DNA of 64,000 nucleotides from Hyphomonadaceae bacterium (GTDB lineage Bacteria > Pseudomonadota > Alphaproteobacteria > Caulobacterales > Aquidulcibacteraceae): contig JAHBYF010000010.1 in assembly GCA_019636095.1 (NCBI GenBank), forward strand, positions 62,001 to 126,000, read 5' to 3'. Positions 18,350 through 28,000 of the stretch are shown here, in pieces. A program made the translations under genes and the position numbers. Below the pieces are notes generated by a model. That model saw nothing but the letters and a program-made list of their open reading frames with translations, did not search any database and had not been told where the DNA came from. Numbering within the stretch: the stretch's first letter is position 1; each line of letters opens with the position of its first letter.

Positions 18350-18448
18350 CGCGAATTCACAGTATTGCCGCGCGTACCCGGGTGGCATGAGTCTTGTTCC
18401 GTGGTATCGAGGTCACGGTGGTGACTGGGACGGGGCGCAGGAGACGTC

Positions 18449-20158
18449 ATGGCGGACGTACTCATCGTATGTGTCCGTGAGGACGAGCCGCAGGCTAAGG
18501 CGCTTGCGGACATGTTTGAGGCTGCCGGATTTTCCATCGGCGGCGCACCGAACAGCGACGGCGCTTTACGCTCAAGCGGCGCCGGAGTGGTCGTGTGGTC
18601 GCAAGCCTCAATCCGCTCACGCCCATTTCTCGACGCCGCGCAGCGTGTGATCAACGCCAACAAGGCCGTTGTCGCGAGCCTGATCGAACCGCCACCGCCT
18701 TCGAGCGTTGGTGAATCACCAGCGTTCGATCTGTCACGCTGGGACGGCGACCCAAACGATCCCGCGCTGGATCCACTCTTCTTCGCGGTCGATCGCATGG
18801 TGAACGCCGCGCGTGCTGGTGTCGGCGCGGCACAGCGTGAAACGCAGGACTTCGATCCGCCGCCTCGCGCACCCCGCCAGACCGCGCTTCGCGCTGAGCC
18901 GCCACCGCGCCGCCAGGAGCCGCCGCAGTATCGCGCGCCGCCGGCGGAACCGACGCCAAGCTATCGCGTGCCGCCGCAATCGGACCCCCTCGGTTCGGAA
19001 GCCGAGCATTGGCGCGCTATCCGCGACAGCCGCAACCCGACTGACTTTATGGACTATCTTGCGCGCTACGGCCCGGACGGCGCGTTCTCGGAGGTCGCTG
19101 AGCTGCGCCTAAAGCAGCTCACTGGGCCCGGTGAAGCGCGCGAGTCTGCGCCAAAGCGCCCTGCAGTTCGCCCACCACCGCCGGCGCCTCGCGCAGAAGC
19201 GCCCCCGATGCGCCGTGCTGAACCACCGCCGCGACGGCCCGACGCGCTGCCGCCTACGCAGCGCCGTCTTGAGCCGCCACCGCAGGCGTCTCGCCGCCCA
19301 CCTATTGACCGCGATTACACGCGCGACCTGCGCGACCCCCCGCGCGGCCAAGGCGGTCCGCTGCGCGCATTCGTGCTTATCGCCCTACTCGGTGGCGCAG
19401 CGCTGATTGGCGGCATCTATTTTGGCGGCGGCATGGGCGGTCCGCGGCCTGCAGCGACCGAACGCCAGGTGGAACCGCAGCCGGCGCAAAGCGAAAGCGC
19501 CGACAACGACTTCTCTGCGCTGGAGGAAGCGCCAAGCGTGCCACTGTCCGACGCGGTCACAAACCGCGCCGACCGTCAGACCCAGACCGCTGCGCGAACG
19601 CCAGAACGCGAGCCGCCACGGACGACGCGGGAAGAACCGCAGCGCACGGTGGAGCGCGAACAACCGCGGCGCGATCCGCCGGTTACAACCAGCGCTGCGA
19701 ATAATGCAGCGACAGCGAGCGGGCCGGTCTCCTTGTCGCCAACACAAACACAAGACAACCAGGGCGCCGTGCCGCTCAATCCGCAACCAATACCACCGGT
19801 GCAAACGGCCAATGTTGAGCCGTCGATTCTAGGATCGGCGACGCCGCCGCAACCACGCGCGCCAGCTGGCAATGTCGTGTGGACACAGCGTCCAAGCGCA
19901 CGCCGGATTTCGGATCTCTATCCGCGATCGGCGCTCAACGACGGCGTCGGCGGACGCGTTGTGCTCAGCTGCCGAATCCTTGGCGACCTGTCTGCGAGCT
20001 GTTCGGTTGCATCGGAAACACCTTCTGGAGCAGGCTTCGGTCGCGCCGCGCTGAGCGCATCGAGTTCGTACCGCGCACGCGCAACACTCTCTGACGGATC
20101 GAGCGCTATCGGTTCCACGACACGCATTGCGGTGAACTTCCAGGCCCCGCAACGCTGA
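18449..20158 (+). CDS. TIR-like / transmembrane / TonB C-terminal domain fusion protein
   Basis: The product has 569 residues. Residues 1-115 fold like a bacterial TIR domain: ADVLIVCVREDEPQAKALAD, then the GVVVWSQASIRSRPFLDAAQ segment, and DLSRWDGDPNDP. The position of the catalytic NADase Glu is occupied by A63 (D62 next to it), so it is probably not an active NADase. Proline/arginine-rich linkers flank a short helical module near 184-225 (HWRAIRDSRNPTDFMDYLAR), of the kind found next to TIR and caspase-like domains. One transmembrane helix lies near 310-328 (FVLIALLGGAALIGGIYFGG). Another disordered linker leads to a TonB-type C-terminal domain (about 475-569). Topology should be cytoplasmic TIR and periplasmic TonB-C. 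It overlaps panD by one base. Confidence 0.8.
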   Translation: MADVLIVCVREDEPQAKALADMFEAAGFSIGGAPNSDGALRSSGAGVVVWSQASIRSRPFLDAAQRVINANKAVVASLIEPPPPSSVGESPAFDLSRWDGDPNDPALDPLFFAVDRMVNAARAGVGAAQRETQDFDPPPRAPRQTALRAEPPPRRQEPPQYRAPPAEPTPSYRVPPQSDPLGSEAEHWRAIRDSRNPTDFMDYLARYGPDGAFSEVAELRLKQLTGPGEARESAPKRPAVRPPPPAPRAEAPPMRRAEPPPRRPDALPPTQRRLEPPPQASRRPPIDRDYTRDLRDPPRGQGGPLRAFVLIALLGGAALIGGIYFGGGMGGPRPAATERQVEPQPAQSESADNDFSALEEAPSVPLSDAVTNRADRQTQTAARTPEREPPRTTREEPQRTVEREQPRRDPPVTTSAANNAATASGPVSLSPTQTQDNQGAVPLNPQPIPPVQTANVEPSILGSATPPQPRAPAGNVVWTQRPSARRISDLYPRSALNDGVGGRVVLSCRILGDLSASCSVASETPSGAGFGRAALSASSSYRARATLSDGSSAIGSTTRIAVNFQAPQR

Positions 20159-20508
20159 TGTTACTGACGCTGTTGAAGGCCAAACTGCATCGCGCGCGCG
20201 TGACGCAATGCGATCTGCACTACGAGGGTTCGATCTCGATCGACGCCAACCTGCTTGAGCGCGCGAATATTCTCCCGAACGAGCAGGTCGACGTGCTCAA
20301 CATCAATACCGGCGCGCGCTTCACAACCTATGCGATCGAGGCCCCGCGCAACTCAAAGACGTTCGGCATCAACGGCGCAGCCGCGCGACTCGCGCAAATC
20401 GGCGACCCCATCATCGTTATCGCCTATTGCCAAATCCCGGCCGAAGAAGCGCGCAATTACGCGCCGGCCGTCGTCCTGCTCGATGAGCAGAACGACGTGA
20501 TCGGCTGA
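20158..20508 (+). CDS. panD: Aspartate 1-decarboxylase
   Basis: It makes beta-alanine for pantothenate and coenzyme A. The proenzyme has 116 residues and cleaves itself at G24-S25 (HYEGSISID) to form the pyruvoyl cofactor. Other family positions are visible: K9, the RFTTYAIEA strand, and the GINGAAARLAQIGDPIIVIAY block with the conserved Asn and Ala residues. Its ATG shares one base with the TGA of the TIR-like/TonB gene (TGATG), so translation is probably coupled, an unusual partner for panD. Its stop directly abuts the stop of the convergent TadG-like gene. Confidence 0.94.
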   Translation: MLLTLLKAKLHRARVTQCDLHYEGSISIDANLLERANILPNEQVDVLNINTGARFTTYAIEAPRNSKTFGINGAAARLAQIGDPIIVIAYCQIPAEEARNYAPAVVLLDEQNDVIG

Positions 20509-22326
20509 TTATCGCGTCAAACGCAGCGCGCCGATGCCTGAGCCGATAGCATCGAACGCGGCAGCGAGTTCTGCGGCGTTGTCGGCACGATAGAAATGCC
20601 CGGTGCTTGAAGCGCAATTGCGCATCAGGTTCTCGGTGGCCTGATCGGTTTCACGGAAGATCACAGTATAGATCTCGACGCCATCATTCTTGATGTTCGC
20701 GCAAAGCTGTGCTTCGCGGTTGTTGACGTAGGTCACGTAGCCGCCAGATGAGTTGATGCTGCGCCGATATTGCGGCGGCAAGATTCCATAGAGGATGCCG
20801 TTCAGCAGCTGAGTGATAAGGTTCCCGCTGGCGTAGTCACGCCAGAGACCGAGGTGATTGTACGCCGAATAATCGCTGGACATCACGGCGTCTGAACCAA
20901 CGTTGGTGTTCTCGCCATCGGACATCAACACGATGACCTTGCGAACGTTGTCGCGCGCAGCGTTGAAAGGCTCGCCTTCAGTGAAAGGCGCGCCGGGCGT
21001 CAGCACGCGCCAGCCCCAAGCCAAGCCTTCGGCCTGATTTGTGCCGCCACCCGACCAATGGCGCATCGCCGCAATATTTGATTGAAGCGTGCTGTTGTTC
21101 GTTGTGAGCGGCACGATCGGCGTTGGACAGCCACGATTTGGCCCTCGCGTATCGGGCGCCGAGGTGTCCAACGACGCCGCTGTGTTGCGATATTTGAAGA
21201 CGTTGAAGAAGCGGGCCTCGCGCTGGTCTTGCGCATTTGAGCTGGTCCCGTTGGAGCTGGTCATGGTCGCTCCGGGAATGTCGCCGGGCGTGTCGCTGAG
21301 ATACGAGTTGTAACTGCGATAGTTCGCGGCGCCGGAGTTGTTGCTGGCGCCTTGACCAGCGGTGCCGCCGGTATCCATCCAAAAGAACGGGACGAACATC
21401 GACGCAGGATCACCCAGCACCGGCGCGGCATCGTTTATGTCGTATGGCTCAGGGCGCGCTTCGACACAGCCTTTCCATTCCTCGTTCGTAATCAGGTTGA
21501 ACAATTGCATGTGGCTGATGCCTTCAGGCGTGAACGCATAGCAACGGTTCGCGCTTCGGCGCCAAACAATCCTGTACGGCCCAGTGTAGCCAGCAGGCTG
21601 GGTCGCAAGATGGTTGCAGTTTCCAGTCACCAGTCCGTTGCTGGTCGACGTATAGGCGATTGAACGATCTTCAAGCAGCTCGCCATTATAGGGGGCGGCG
21701 CCTGTCTGATCGATCCAGGCAAGATGCGATTGCTCGTTGCCGATGTTCACTTGCGCGACGAACGGCACCAACGCCACGCGCACCGTGTCGCCATCTAGCC
21801 TGAGCAGATCGTCCGTCAGGTCACTGGCTGCGTCGCGAAGCGCCTGCATGTCGTTAGCCATCGATCCGGTGTTGTCGAGCACCAGCGCCACTTCGATCGG
21901 CGGGCTAGCGTTTGCCTGCGCTTCGGCGGCGACGCCGAGTGTCCATGAATCATTGCTGATGATGCGCGCGAGGCTCATCGGCATTGGCATCGAAGCTGTG
22001 ACGCGGTGCCCGCCATCGGCAAGCTCGACGACGTTGAACGTGACGTTGCTGACTTGGTCGCCGACTTCCGCGTCGAAGAACGCGCGGGCCGCTTCGGTCC
22101 GGGCCGCCATCGAGAGATTTGAGCTCCGCTCGGCGACAAGGGCTGCGCCGTCGACGGCGTTTTGCATTGCGTTGCGAATGGCCTGGGCCCGGGTGAAGTC
22201 CACGGTGATGCCGATGAGGCCGATGAGCACAGTGCCCATCAGCGCCCACATCATCGCCACGTTACCCCTGCGATCACGCCACAGGCCGCGCCGCCCGCGC
22301 TTCGTGGTGAATTGCCCGATAACCAT
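20509..22326 (-). CDS. TadG-like pilus-assembly family protein with von Willebrand A domain
   Basis: The product has 605 residues from ATG 22326 with GGGG six bases upstream. The N-terminus has the TadE/TadG pattern: a basic stretch, RDRRGNVAMMWALMG, and one hydrophobic helix (VLIGLIGITVDFTRAQA). A von Willebrand A domain begins near residue 150 with the MIDAS motif in VALVLDNTGSMAND, and later VIVLMSDGENTN. In Tad systems such proteins belong to the pilus assembly platform or outer face. No other tad gene lies in the window, so this is an orphan. It may act in adhesion or envelope processes. Confidence 0.82.
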   Translation of the reverse strand: MVIGQFTTKRGRRGLWRDRRGNVAMMWALMGTVLIGLIGITVDFTRAQAIRNAMQNAVDGAALVAERSSNLSMAARTEAARAFFDAEVGDQVSNVTFNVVELADGGHRVTASMPMPMSLARIISNDSWTLGVAAEAQANASPPIEVALVLDNTGSMANDMQALRDAASDLTDDLLRLDGDTVRVALVPFVAQVNIGNEQSHLAWIDQTGAAPYNGELLEDRSIAYTSTSNGLVTGNCNHLATQPAGYTGPYRIVWRRSANRCYAFTPEGISHMQLFNLITNEEWKGCVEARPEPYDINDAAPVLGDPASMFVPFFWMDTGGTAGQGASNNSGAANYRSYNSYLSDTPGDIPGATMTSSNGTSSNAQDQREARFFNVFKYRNTAASLDTSAPDTRGPNRGCPTPIVPLTTNNSTLQSNIAAMRHWSGGGTNQAEGLAWGWRVLTPGAPFTEGEPFNAARDNVRKVIVLMSDGENTNVGSDAVMSSDYSAYNHLGLWRDYASGNLITQLLNGILYGILPPQYRRSINSSGGYVTYVNNREAQLCANIKNDGVEIYTVIFRETDQATENLMRNCASSTGHFYRADNAAELAAAFDAIGSGIGALRLTR

Positions 22327-22422
22327 TTTTCGCCCCAAAAACGGACCTTTAGACCGTGCCCTGGGGTAACAGATTGCGCTTAATACGAGATTTTAGAATT
22401 TGGTGAACGACGCCGAATTCGC

Positions 22423-22461
22423 TTGAAAGTGCCCCTGTTTTGCTACTATAGTGATATCACT
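22423..22461 (+). promoter_or_regulatory. Promoter with 12-bp palindromic operator for the SPFH operon
   Basis: TTGAAA (22423-22428) and TATAGT (22447-22452) are separated by 18 bases. A perfect palindrome AGTGATATCACT (22450-22461) covers the end of the -10 box and the expected start of transcription. Palindromes of this size and place are typical repressor sites. The operon's second gene encodes a ribbon-helix-helix protein that could bind it. Confidence 0.65.
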
Positions 22462-22484
22462 TTGATGGCATGAGAGGGTATGTC

Positions 22485-23375
22485 ATGGCTGCGGCCGCAC
22501 TTAATCGAACACAAGAACGCAAGGCGAATACCTCCAATGGCGGGATGATGCTCCTGCTGACCTTGGTCGTGCTCGCTGTCTTGATCTGGCTCGTCGTAGA
22601 TCTGATCCGCTACGAGAGCGCCTTTAATGGTTTTGGCACGATCGTCGTAGCGACCGTGTTCGTTCTGCAGCTTTGCGGCTTCTATACGCTGCAGCCCAAT
22701 GAAGGCGCGGCAATCACCCTGTTCGGCAACTACAAAGGCACTGACCGGACACCAGGCCTGCGCTGGATGCTGCCTTGGTACACCCGCAAAAAGATCAGCC
22801 TGCGCGTCCGCAACGTCACCGGTGAGAAGCTCAAGGTGAACGATAAGCGCGGCAACCCGATCGAGATCGCAGCGGTCGTTGTCTGGCGGGTGACCGACAC
22901 AGCACAAGCGCTGTTTGACGTCGATCATTACCAGACCTTCGTCGACATCCAGATCGAAACTGCCGTGCGCGAAATCGCCTCGCACTTTGCCTACGACCAT
23001 TCCGAACATGAGGAACCCACGCTCCGGGGAGACGCCGACCAGGTCTCGGCTTTGCTCCGCGAAAAGCTGCAAGAGCGCGTGTCCGTGGCCGGTGTCGTGA
23101 TTGATGAGACCAAGCTAAGCCACCTCGCCTATGCGCCAGAAATCGCCGGCGCCATGCTGCGCCGCCAACAGGCGGAGGCCGTGCTCGCGGCTCGTCAGAA
23201 GATCGTGCAAGGCGCCGTGATGATGGTCGAAAGCGCACTCGCGCAACTCTCCGAACGCGACATCGTCAAGCTCGATGACGAGCGTCGCGCGACGATGGTG
23301 TCGAACTTGCTGGTCGTCCTGTGCGGCGATCGCGACGCACAACCGGTCGTCAACGCAGGCTCGCTCTACCAATAG
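22485..23375 (+). CDS. SPFH (stomatin/prohibitin/flotillin) domain membrane protein
   Basis: The product has 296 residues from ATG 22485 with GAGGG six bases upstream. Two hydrophobic segments at the N-terminus (MMLLLTLVVLAVLIWLVVDL and TIVVATVFVLQLCGFYTL) anchor it. The SPFH domain then follows: QPNEGAAITLFGNYKGTDRT, GLRWMLPWYTRKKISLRVRN, EIAAVVVWRVTDTAQALFDV. A helical region follows (LREKLQERVSVAGVVIDETK, RRQQAEAVLAARQKIVQGAV). These proteins scaffold membrane domains and often regulate proteases. It is the first gene of a four-gene operon that includes a membrane protease. Confidence 0.9.
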   Translation: MAAAALNRTQERKANTSNGGMMLLLTLVVLAVLIWLVVDLIRYESAFNGFGTIVVATVFVLQLCGFYTLQPNEGAAITLFGNYKGTDRTPGLRWMLPWYTRKKISLRVRNVTGEKLKVNDKRGNPIEIAAVVVWRVTDTAQALFDVDHYQTFVDIQIETAVREIASHFAYDHSEHEEPTLRGDADQVSALLREKLQERVSVAGVVIDETKLSHLAYAPEIAGAMLRRQQAEAVLAARQKIVQGAVMMVESALAQLSERDIVKLDDERRATMVSNLLVVLCGDRDAQPVVNAGSLYQ

Positions 23376-23384
23376 GCCTGAAAC

Positions 23385-23573
23385 ATGCCGTCTGAACGCA
23401 AAGCCTTCGCGCTGAGGCTCGATCCAGCATTGCACGACGCCATCGCCCGCTTGGCGAACGCGGATCTGCGCAGTGTGAATGCGGAAATCGAGTTCCTGCT
23501 GCGTGAAGCGCTGCGCGCCAGGGGCGTCAAATTCAGCGAGAAAACGGAAGACAACAATAACGGGGGTGAATGA
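23385..23573 (+). CDS. Ribbon-helix-helix (Arc-like) DNA-binding protein
   Basis: The product has 62 residues. The Arc/MetJ fold is visible: a basic strand KAFALRLDPALHDAI, a helix ARLANADLRSVNAEIEFLL, and REALRARGVK, with an acidic-Asn tail. It starts 9 bases after the SPFH stop and overlaps the protease gene by ATGA. Being small, dimeric and promoter-proximal in the operon, it is a good candidate for binding the AGTGATATCACT palindrome at 22450 and repressing the operon. Binding is an inference. Confidence 0.82.
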   Translation: MPSERKAFALRLDPALHDAIARLANADLRSVNAEIEFLLREALRARGVKFSEKTEDNNNGGE

Positions 23574-24451
23574 TGTCCACGGCCAACAAATCCATCGTCT
23601 TCCTGGCGCTGGCATTCGCAATCAGTTGGGGGATCGTGATCGGCGCGCATTTTGCGGGCCTTTCAGATAACCCGATGTTCGCAACGCCGATCCTTGCGGC
23701 GATGATGACCGGGCCGGCGATTTCTGCTCTGATCTGCACGTTTGCGTTCGAGAAGGCAGGCGAACGCGTTCGAGCGCTTGGCCTGCACTTCAAACCTAAT
23801 GTCTGGTGGGTCCTGGCATGGCTCATACCGATCCTGATCGGCGGAGCGTCCGTTGCGGCGACAATCCTGCTCTCAGATCATCACTATGTTGATATAGGGT
23901 CAGGCGTGCGCGCCGCGGCCGAGGCGCAAGGGAAAGACCTCTCTCTGGCCCCCGCCTTCGCCACGAGCACGTGGTTTATCGTCAGCATGGCGCTTGTGTT
24001 CGGCGCGCTCATAAACATGCCGATCCTGACGTTCACCGAAGAACTCGGCTGGCGCGGCTACCTCTACGGTCTGTGGCGCCCGAGCGGTTTTTGGCGCACG
24101 TCGATCGCCACCGGCGCCGTGTGGGGCGTCTGGCACGCACCGGCAATCTTCTTCTTTGGATTGAACTATCCGGACGATCGCGTGCTGGGGCTAGGCCTGT
24201 TCGTGCTGTTCTGTGTGTTGCTGACGCCGATCATCACGCTCGTGCGCGAGCGCAGCGGTTCCGTTTGGGCGGCCGGCCTCTTCCACGGCACGTTCAACGC
24301 GCTGGGCGGGCTGACCATCGCTGCCGTGTCGAATCCGGTGTTTCCTTGGAACGGCATCGTCGGCATTGGCGGCTTCGCCGTGCTGGCGATTGGCGTGGCA
24401 ATCGTTTGGCTACTGCGACGAAAGCCAACAGCCCAACCCGCGCTCGCATGA
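23570..24451 (+). CDS. CPBP family intramembrane metalloprotease
   Basis: The product has 293 residues with about eight hydrophobic segments. It belongs to the CAAX-protease/bacteriocin-processing (Abi) family. Catalytic motif 1 is TFTEELGWRGYLYG (E157, E158, R162), motif 2 the His in WGVWHAPAIF, and a further His is in GLFHGTFNALGG. These intramembrane proteases cut near membrane helices; substrates are usually unknown. The ATGA overlap on both sides links it tightly to the RHH and zinc-ribbon genes. Its co-occurrence with an SPFH scaffold suggests that the latter organises or restrains the protease, as HflKC does for FtsH (analogy only). Confidence 0.9.
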   Translation: MMSTANKSIVFLALAFAISWGIVIGAHFAGLSDNPMFATPILAAMMTGPAISALICTFAFEKAGERVRALGLHFKPNVWWVLAWLIPILIGGASVAATILLSDHHYVDIGSGVRAAAEAQGKDLSLAPAFATSTWFIVSMALVFGALINMPILTFTEELGWRGYLYGLWRPSGFWRTSIATGAVWGVWHAPAIFFFGLNYPDDRVLGLGLFVLFCVLLTPIITLVRERSGSVWAAGLFHGTFNALGGLTIAAVSNPVFPWNGIVGIGGFAVLAIGVAIVWLLRRKPTAQPALA

Positions 24452-24933
24452 GCCAGTTGTCGGCCATACTCATCTTTATCGCTGGCGGTTTACTCACGGC
24501 GTTCGTAGGCATGTGGGCAACGCGGGCTGAATCTGAGTTTTTCCAGGACGAGCGACGCGTCCGCGATGCGGCTGAGCGGGCCCGCGACGCGAGTTGGCGC
24601 ATCCCGCTTGCGCGCGTGGGAGCCGCTGCCCAGCTTAGCGCATTCGGCGCGATGATGGCTGTCTGCCTGATTCTCATTTTGATCTTGGTACTTGGCGCCG
24701 AAAGAAGCGCCGCGTGGGCGGGACTCGCTATGTTGGCGTGCGGCGCTGTCTTCTTGCTCTGCGGGCCCGTCGCGCTAGCGTCGGTGCTGCTCTGCCGCTG
24801 CGGCCGCTGCGCAGGCGCCCTGTTCGACAACGGACGGCCCGCCCGGAAAGGGACCGTGGCTTGGACACGGGAAAATTGGCGCATGCTCATTGGACGCGGC
24901 GCCTGTCCCAGGTGCGGCGCGTCGGTGGAATAA
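24448..24933 (+). CDS. Membrane protein with C-terminal zinc-ribbon-like cysteines
   Basis: The product has 161 residues from the ATG at 24448, which overlaps the protease stop (ATGA). Three hydrophobic segments are visible: SAILIFIAGGLLTAFVGMWA at the N-terminus, then two close together in the middle (GAMMAVCLILILILVLGAE and GLAMLACGAVFLLCGPVALA). The C-terminus holds a Cys set CRCGRCAG and, 37 residues later, CPRCGASVE, which can bind one zinc. No family name was recognised. As the last gene of the SPFH operon it may be a partner or substrate of the CPBP protease. Confidence 0.75.
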   Translation: MSQLSAILIFIAGGLLTAFVGMWATRAESEFFQDERRVRDAAERARDASWRIPLARVGAAAQLSAFGAMMAVCLILILILVLGAERSAAWAGLAMLACGAVFLLCGPVALASVLLCRCGRCAGALFDNGRPARKGTVAWTRENWRMLIGRGACPRCGASVE

Positions 24934-25028
24934 TGGCCCGCGCCCTTGCCCCCACCCCGCCCCTGCCGTAAGCACGCGCGATCCGCTCAATGGATCGATT
25001 CTAGCCGCAAAATCGCGGGCGGAGACGC

Positions 25029-28000
25029 ATGCCGAAACGTACAGACATCAACTCGATCCTGATCATTGGGGCCGGGCCGATCATTATCGGCCAGGCATGC
25101 GAGTTCGATTATTCCGGCGTGCAAGCGGTGAAGGTGCTGAAGGCAGAGGGCTATCGCGTCATCCTCGTGAACTCGAACCCGGCGACGATCATGACCGATC
25201 CGGGCTTGGCGCACGCGACCTACATCGAACCGATCACGCCCGAGATGGTCGAGAAGATCATCGAGAAAGAAAAACCAGATGCCCTACTGCCGACGATGGG
25301 CGGCCAGACGGCGCTGAATTGCGCGCTGACTTTAGAGCGCACCGGGGTGCTGGCGAAACATGGCGTCGAAATGATCGGCGCAAAGGCCGACGTCATCGAA
25401 AAGGCCGAGCACCGGATGAAGTTCCGCGATGCTATGGACAAGATCGGCTTGGAGTCGCCGCGCTCGCGTCTCGTCAACACGATGGAGCAAGCGCTTGAAG
25501 CGCTTGAGCACGTGCAGCTGCCATCAATCATTCGTCCGTCGCTGACGCTTGGCGGCTTGGGCGGCGGCGTCGCCTACAATCTGGAAGAGTTCAAAGAGAT
25601 CGTTGAGCGCGGTTTGGCCGCCTCGCCGATCACAGAAATTTTGGTCGAAGAAAGCATTATCGGCTGGAAAGAGTATGAGATGGAGGTCGTTCGCGATAAG
25701 GCGGACAATTGCATCATCATCTGCTCGATCGAAAACATCGACCCGATGGGCGTGCATACCGGCGACTCGATCACCGTTGCGCCCGCCCTCACACTGACGG
25801 ACCGTGAATATCAGATCATGCGCAATGCGAGCATTGCGGTGCTGCGCGAGATCGGCGTCGAGACCGGCGGCTCAAACGTCCAGTTCGCGGTGAATCCGGC
25901 AAACGGCCGCATGGTTGTCATCGAAATGAACCCGCGCGTTTCGCGCTCATCGGCGCTGGCGTCGAAAGCCACGGGTTTCCCGATTGCCAAGGTCGCCGCG
26001 AAGTGCGCCATTGGCTACACGCTCGACGAAATCGCCAACGACATCACCGGCGGCGCGATGCCGGCGAGCTTCGAGCCAACAATCGATTACGTCGTCACCA
26101 AGATTCCCCGCTTTGCATTCGAACGCTTCCAAGGTTCGGACACGACGTTGACGACTTCAATGAAGTCCGTCGGCGAAGCGATGGCGATTGGGCGGACGTT
26201 CCAGGAGTCTCTGCAGAAGGCGCTGCGCTCGCTCGACACGGGCCTCACCGGCCTGGATGAAATCCAGATCGAAGGCGCATCGGACGAAGACAATGGCCGC
26301 GCCGCAGTGCGCGCGCGCCTCGTCACGCCGAAATCCGATCGCCTGCTTGTTTGCGCGGAAGCTTTGCGCCGCGGCTTGAGCGTTGAAGAGATCTGCGCGG
26401 CCTCGCACTTCGATCCATGGTTCGTGCGTCAGATCGCCGAAATCATAGCAAAAGAGGCCGAAATTCGCGCTGAGGGATTGCCGAAGGATGCGGCCGGTTT
26501 CCGCGCGCTGAAAGCGCAAGGCTTCTCCGACGCGCGCTTGGCCAAGCTCACCGGTGGCCGCGAACGCGATGTGCGCGCAGCGCGCCGCAAGCTTGGCGTG
26601 CGCCCGCAATTCAAGCGCATCGACAGCTGCGCCGCAGAATTCCGCGCGACGACGCCGTACATGTATTCGACCTACGAATTTCCAGCTTACGGCTCCGATG
26701 CCGCTGACTGCGAAGCCGATCCCTCAGATCGCAACAAGGTCATCATCCTTGGCGGTGGGCCGAACCGCATCGGCCAAGGCATCGAGTTCGATTATTGCTG
26801 CTGTCACGCCGCATTCGCGTGCGCAGAGATCGGCGTCGAGTCGATTATGGTCAATTGCAACCCGGAAACCGTGTCGACTGACTACGACACCTCCGACCGC
26901 CTCTACTTCGAACCGCTAACGACCGAAGACGTTCTCGAAATCGTTGAGACCGAAAGATCGCGCGGCGCGGTGCAAGGCCTCATCGTGCAGTTCGGCGGCC
27001 AGACGCCGCTGAAGCTTGCGCAGCCGCTGGCCGACGAAGGCGCGCCAATTCTAGGCACAAGTGTAGACGCCATCGACCTCGCCGAAGATCGAGACCGCTT
27101 CCAGGCTTTGCTGCGCAAGATCGGCCTGAAGCAGCCCGACAACACTATCGCGCCATCACTTGACGCAGCGCGCGCCGGCGCCAGCAAGATCGGTTACCCG
27201 GTGATGCTGCGGCCAAGCTACGTCCTTGGCGGCCTGGCGATGCAGATCGTGCAGAACGAAGGCGAACTGGACGAGTACGTTACCCGCATCTCCCGCGCGC
27301 TCGGCGGCCCGAGCGAGCTAGCGGTCTCAGAGAAGCGGCCGCTGCTGGTGGATCGTTATCTCCGCGATGCGATTGAAGTCGATGTCGACGCGATTTGCGA
27401 TGGCGAGGACGTCTTCGTCGCTGGTGTCATGGAGCACATAGAAGAAGCCGGCGTACACTCGGGCGATAGCGCCTGCGCACTGCCGCCCTACTCACTGCCT
27501 AAGAAGTTGATTGATGAAATCGAAGCGCAGACCAAGAAACTCGCGCTTGCACTCGACGTGCGCGGCCTCATCAACATTCAGTTCGCGGTGAAGGACGACG
27601 AAATCTTCATCCTCGAAGCCAACCCACGCGCGTCCCGCACTGCGCCGTTCGTGGCGAAGGCGATCAATCGCCCGATCGCGGCGGCGGCAGCGAAGGTGAT
27701 GGCCGGCGTGAAGCTGAAGGAACTGAAGCTTGATCGGCCGTCGAAGAAACACGTTGCGGTGAAGGAAGCCGTCTTCCCGTTTGCACGTTTCCCAGGCGTC
27801 GACCCGGTGCTTGGCCCGGAAATGCGGTCGACCGGCGAGGTGATGGGTCTGGACGAAAGCTTTGTCGCTGCCTTCGCCAAGAGCCAAGTCGCCTCTGGCA
27901 TCAATCTCCCGACGGCGGGCGCCTGCTTCATCTCCGTGAAGAACGCCGACAAGCCGGCGCTCGTGCCGGTGGCTCGAGATCTGATCGAGTTGGGCTTCAA

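Noticed and set aside
18449..18800. TIR-like domain as sign of an anti-phage defence island
   Set aside because: The catalytic Glu is missing, the partner is panD and a TonB domain follows. No other defence gene is next to it, and the Mrr gene is 9 kb away.
22381..22400. CtrA-like site (TTAA-N7-TTTT) upstream of the TadG-like gene
   Set aside because: The second half-site does not match TTAA, and one imperfect site is not enough to claim cell-cycle control.
23971..24447. N-terminal extension of the zinc-ribbon membrane protein frame inside the CPBP gene
   Set aside because: This part is out of frame with the protease and Arg/His-rich. The ATG at 24448 with ATGA overlap gives a sensible membrane protein.
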